Positions 60,170-64,000 of a stretch of 64,000 nt of DNA are shown here, one piece after another. The notes beneath the pieces were generated by a model that did no database searches, was not told the origin of the DNA, and worked only from the letters and a program-made list of their open reading frames with translations. A program made the translations under genes and the position numbers. The DNA comes from Cenococcum geophilum 1.58 (lineage: Eukaryota; Ascomycota; Dothideomycetes; Gloniales; Gloniaceae): positions 806,001-870,000 of the forward strand of contig KV748209.1 of NCBI GenBank assembly GCA_001692895.1, read 5' to 3'. Each line of letters opens with the position of its first letter. The stretch's first letter is position 1.

Positions 60170-60600
60170 TCTATAGCAAGTCTTAGCATACATTGGGTGG
60201 TAATCTGTGTCCAGGTGCGCTACCTCTTTAAGTTTAGCGGGGCCCTGACACCCGTTTTCGGGTATTGATTACTCGCTTAGTCGACTGCTGCTTTTAACAT
60301 CTATAAAATGCTATATTACCTTTACTGCCTTCTCTACCAGCTCTTTCTCTCTTAAATTCCACTTCTGCCTTTGTCATACCCCTGCTGTAAGGCCCCACCC
60401 TCGGTGCCCTACGCCTACTCCTTAACGCCGACCTTCCAATTATAACTAATACCGAGATGCGCACCCTCTTAGCTAACTTCTAAATATTTAACTATTATTT
60501 CCGCTCCTAGGGCCTATATACTACCGTCGTATTAGATTTAAGGAGACTAATATTAAGTATCCTCTAAGCGTCTTTTTCTCTCTACCTTGCTTTTCGTCTA
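60170..60600. other. Mixed-composition sequence, nothing recognised
   Basis: Contains a small hairpin ACCCGTTTTCGGGT at about 60249-60262. No gene is seen. Confidence 0.35.
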
Positions 60601-61010
60601 TTTTCCTCTTTCGTTAATAGACAATCTAATTATATAGGCTTGTATGCATCCTTCTTGCTATACTTATACCTTAATTAACTAAGTCGCTAATATTACCTAA
60701 AGTTCTACTACCTTTCCTTCCTAAGAAGGAACTTAAATATATTTATAGAAAAGAATAGAGTAAGAACTAAACTAAGAATATAAACCCTAAGAACTGGATA
60801 TATATAGACTAGAACCCCTATTACTATACTAAGAAATATAGTAGCCGGTAAAGTAGCTATAGGACCCTTAAATACCTCTAATAGTGAAATAATTACTATC
60901 TTAACCCCCTAAGCGTGTTAGTGACTTAGTCAATTAAGGCACGAGCACGGTAAGAGGGACGTGCAAGCCTATATAATTAGATTGTCTATAAACGAGGATC
61001 TAAAGCTAAA
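60600..61010. repeat. Two head-to-head LTR fragments of the small LTR element family
   Basis: 60605-60691 is the inverse of the LTR start (ACAATCTAATTATATAGGC ... AAGTCGCTAATA), followed by the element's leader (AAGAAGGAACTTAAATAT, compare the inverse of 48555-48600). 60919-61009 is the LTR in the opposite orientation (TGTTAGTGACTTAGTCAATT). Both are RIP-mutated and truncated. Confidence 0.6.
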
Positions 61011-61584
61011 GAAAGGAAAGAAGGAGAATAGTAACGCCGCTTAAAGTTATATGCGGTCCTTAAGTTATATAAGCTTATATAACTCTATATCTACTATAAC
61101 GTCTACTATAACGTTTATTATAATCTACCGTTTTCTACTAACGCCGTAATACTATAGAAAGCGATAAATAACCTACTACCTAAATAAAAGAATAATCCTC
61201 CCCTACTAATTTAAGTTAATAGTAATAATAAATAGAAAGTTAAAGAAAAACTACCCTATAAACTTATATGGGGAATATTAAAGTACCATATTAATTAGAA
61301 AGGCTATTATTAGGTAAAACCTAAGTAGATAGTTATATAGCCGTAAGGTATAGGCAACCCTAGAGTAACCTAGGGGTGACTCGCCCGTAAAGTACGTGCT
61401 CTATATATACCTAGGAAAAACCCTTCCTACCTCGCATACAGACTCCTCCTTTTCCCTTAAGGATTTGTCTCTGTTTATACAATATACCTATTATTCTATT
61501 ATTGGACTCCCTATCCACATCCTTACCTTACATTTAAATCCTTACTAATCCCCTTAGAAGAATAGCCGGTTCAATTTTTCTATA
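61011..61584. other. Leader/LTR region of gypsy F (boundaries not determined)
   Basis: Pyrimidine-rich sequence just before the gag start resembles an R-U5/leader. Only one copy is inside the window, so LTR limits cannot be set. Confidence 0.35.
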
Positions 61585-64000
61585 ATGCCTCCGAAAAGAA
61601 AACTAACGCCTATACCTAACGGTAATATACTAGCGATGCAACTATAGAACGTCTTAGGATTTAGTATAGACGAAACCGCTAGAAGTATACTAGTAGCATT
61701 TAAGCCATTTTCTAAATCTTAAAACGATTAGATATCTATAAACGCTAAAAACTAGTTTAACTTATATACCTAGGCTTAATAGAAGCTTAATAAGGTTACT
61801 AGTATCCTACTTAATACCGCTAATATAAAGGAGCTAGATAAGCTAGCTAAGAAAATAGCTAACTTATAGAGCATTATTGATTTAATAAAGCCCTCCTATT
61901 ACCTCTTTAATAAAGAGTATAAGTTATATAGTAAACGCATACGCCGAACAAATCTTAACGCCCTAGTTAAGAAGTTATTACCTAATATTAGCGGTACTAC
62001 TTAATAGTATTTTAACCGGTAGATCGCCATAGTTAAGAACCAATTTAAGGTTAATAACGCTAACTATAACTATAAGTAACGCACGCGCTAGGCCATTAAA
62101 GGTCTTATAAAAAAGAAGATAATTACCCAACTAGTTTATTGCTAGTTAGGCACTAAGGATAAGGGTCCTTTACTATAGGACGAATTTAAGACTATAGTCT
62201 AAGACTAGATTAGGAACCCTATAGTAAGACGCTTTAATGACGCTATAATATACTATATAGCTATTATAAAGGAGAACTAGAGGTTTAACGTCTTTCTAGC
62301 CTATATATATAGCTTAGAGGACCTCTTCTTATACACCCCTTTTGTTAATCCTAAACAATAGGTAGACTTTTAGTTCTTATGTCTTTTAGCCTACCTATAA
62401 GCAGAGCTCTTCCGCTAGAACTTTACCTAACAGGTAAAAACTACTAAAGACCTCTTTAATAAAATCCGCCGTGTAGAGTAATTGCTCGATACTATAAAGC
62501 TTATAAAAGATTGTATAAGTAGCAGCGGCAAATTATCGTGTATAAAGCGCGGTCGTAGTATAGGCTTTATAGAGTTAGGCTTAGGGAACAGAACCTAAAA
62601 AGGGTAACACTTTTCTAAATAAACTCCCGGGGAGATTACTTAAAAGCTAAATAGCTTAGGGGACCTCCTAAACGCTAGTACTACGTAGGTAAGTTAAAGG
62701 ACTATAGGCGGCTACTATAAGGAATACTAGAAGTAGGCTAATAAAGAAAAGTTAGCTTAGGCTTTAGAAAACCTAAGGCCCTAGTAGCGTATCTCTTTTA
62801 ATTACAACTAGGGCCTAATATAGAGGGAAAGAAGAAACGTATTGTGGTATATATTGTAATAGATATACCCTAGGGCAAAGTCCGCCTATATACTTTATAT
62901 AATAATAGGTGCTAAATTAACCTCATTAATTAAGATATTATTTATAGGTTTAACCTACCTATACGCTACGCGCTATATTTACGTAAACATATTATACATT
63001 TCCTTAATAGCAACTAGATAACAATCTAGGATACTTATAATCTAACGGTTACCACTAATAACTTCTAGGGTACCTCTTACACTATTAGCCCGTAGACCTT
63101 TTAGGGCGGCTTATTTAATAGTTATAATATAATTCTTAAATAGGATTAGCTCGTAGAGGCGGATCTATTAATTAGCTTCCGTTTTAAATAGTTTATCTAG
63201 GGTACTTTAGACCCTAAACGCCTTTAAATAATTACCCTTAACGCTCTCCTAGTAGATATTAAGGCTAGTAAAATAGTCTATTTATTATAGCTAAAAGACT
63301 CCTTTTCTATACCGGTTATAAATATAATAAAGGACCTGTTATTACTAGTAGTAAGTACCTATACAGACTTTCTAGATATAGAGACACTGGTTATAAACAT
63401 AGTAGAGAACCTATTATTACTAGCAGCGAGTACCTATAGAGACCCTCCGGTGCTAGCGCAGATTACCTATATATAAGGGGGAGGTAATTAAAACCCTAAA
63501 ACTATTAAGTATACTATAGTAGAGTTATATACACTCTCTATATAAGCACACCTGCAAAACATATATTAGCTACACCCTTTTCTCTACTAGCTCCCGGAAG
63601 TATACTACTATATAATAATTACTTTAACCTCCGTGGCCCCTAGCCTACTAAAGGTATATAAGGAGGAAATTAATATCTTTTCTAATAAGCTAGTAAGTAT
63701 GCTATCGTAAAACTCTAAATACAACTATATAATTAACTTAGAAGAAGGTAAGACGCTACTATAAATACCCCTCTATAAACTCTTATAAAAAGAGTTATAG
63801 ATCTTATAAGAGTACCTAAACAGTGCTCTTAAAAAGGGCTAGATTAGGCCTAGTAAGTCGCCTACTAGAGCGCCTATCCTCTTTATACTAAAAGCAGACG
63901 GTATAATACGGCTATACGTTAACTATAGACGCCTAAATAAGATTACAATTAAAAATCGGTACCCCCTACTACTAGTCGGCAAGCTCTTTAATAGGCTTAG
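61585..64000 (+). pseudogene. RIP-mutated Ty3/gypsy gag-pol (element F), truncated by window end
   Basis: The start codon at 61585 opens MPPKRKLTPIPNGNILAMQL. A Gag-like helical protein follows to about 62.9 kb (ARSILVAFKPFSKS, SYYLFNKEYKLYSKRIRRTN, DQIRNPIVRRFNDAIIYYIA, FNVFLAYIYSLEDLFLYTPF). From about 63.75 kb a reverse transcriptase begins: LNSALKKGQIRPSKSPTRAP, ILFILKADGIIRLYVNYRRL, NKITIKNRYPLLLV. The window ends within RT. Frame shifts and TAG/TAA stops are fewer than in elements A and D but enough to kill it. Confidence 0.7.

Noticed and set aside
60249..60262. Hairpin ACCCGTTTTCGGGT as a Helitron 3' end
   Set aside because: No CTRR terminus follows at the proper spacing and no matching 5' end or Rep/helicase remnant was seen.
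1..64000. CRISPR array, rRNA or tRNA genes
   Set aside because: No array of regular spacers, no rRNA-like block and no convincing cloverleaf was found on reading both strands of the gene islands.

Overview
The window looks like a chromosome segment from a filamentous ascomycete (Pezizomycotina) with a strongly two-speed structure. Two islands of ordinary base composition (about 15.7-24.8 kb and 39.6-43.3 kb) carry the genes. They sit in very AT-rich, TpA-rich DNA made almost entirely of nested transposons whose reading frames are full of TAG/TAA stops, the signature of repeat-induced point mutation (RIP). Short spliceosomal introns with CTAAC/CTGAC branch sites, a DUF7708-NACHT NLR gene and an eS10 ribosomal gene support the assignment. 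I cannot name the genus.

Layout, left to right. (1) 524-15,430: a minus-strand Ty3/gypsy element (193-bp LTRs). Its right LTR was hit by a ~0.6-kb TIR element (11-bp target duplication), which was in turn hit by a plus-strand chromodomain-type Ty3/gypsy element (7,121-15,070; 426-bp LTRs; 5-bp duplication). (2) 15.6-16.7 kb: microsatellite, LTR-like piece, piggyBac remnant and a repeat copy that has largely escaped RIP. (3) 16,853-17,619: an intact five-exon 40S ribosomal protein S10 gene whose start codon is split by an intron. (4) 18,049-19,611: a broken M20-family N-carbamoyl-amino-acid hydrolase gene. (5) 21,128-21,280: a MITE. (6) 21,777-24,800 and 39,609-41,614: the 3' and 5' parts of one NLR gene, separated by a 14.8-kb TIR element with a 9-bp target duplication. 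That element carries a RIP-mutated zinc-binding/MULE-like ORF and a nested 6.1-kb Ty1/copia element. (7) 42,056-42,898: an intact class I methyltransferase gene. (8) 43,197-60,167: a TA-flanked TIR element with a Tc1/mariner transposase remnant, interrupted by a minus-strand Ty3/gypsy element (44,680-58,238). The gypsy element itself contains a 3.0-kb LTR element encoding a coiled-coil protein and a 2.7-kb LINE-like insertion. (9) 60.2-64 kb: LTR fragments and another plus-strand Ty3/gypsy element running off the window.

Only the ribosomal protein gene and the methyltransferase gene look functional. The NLR gene and the hydrolase are dead or dying. The most informative events are the transposon-split NLR, where one target-duplication copy restores an open frame and my exon model sums to a multiple of three apart from one homopolymer frameshift; the nested insertions with exact target duplications, which give their order of arrival; and the LTR-flanked coiled-coil element. 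All family assignments come from reading the translations by eye; no database search was possible.
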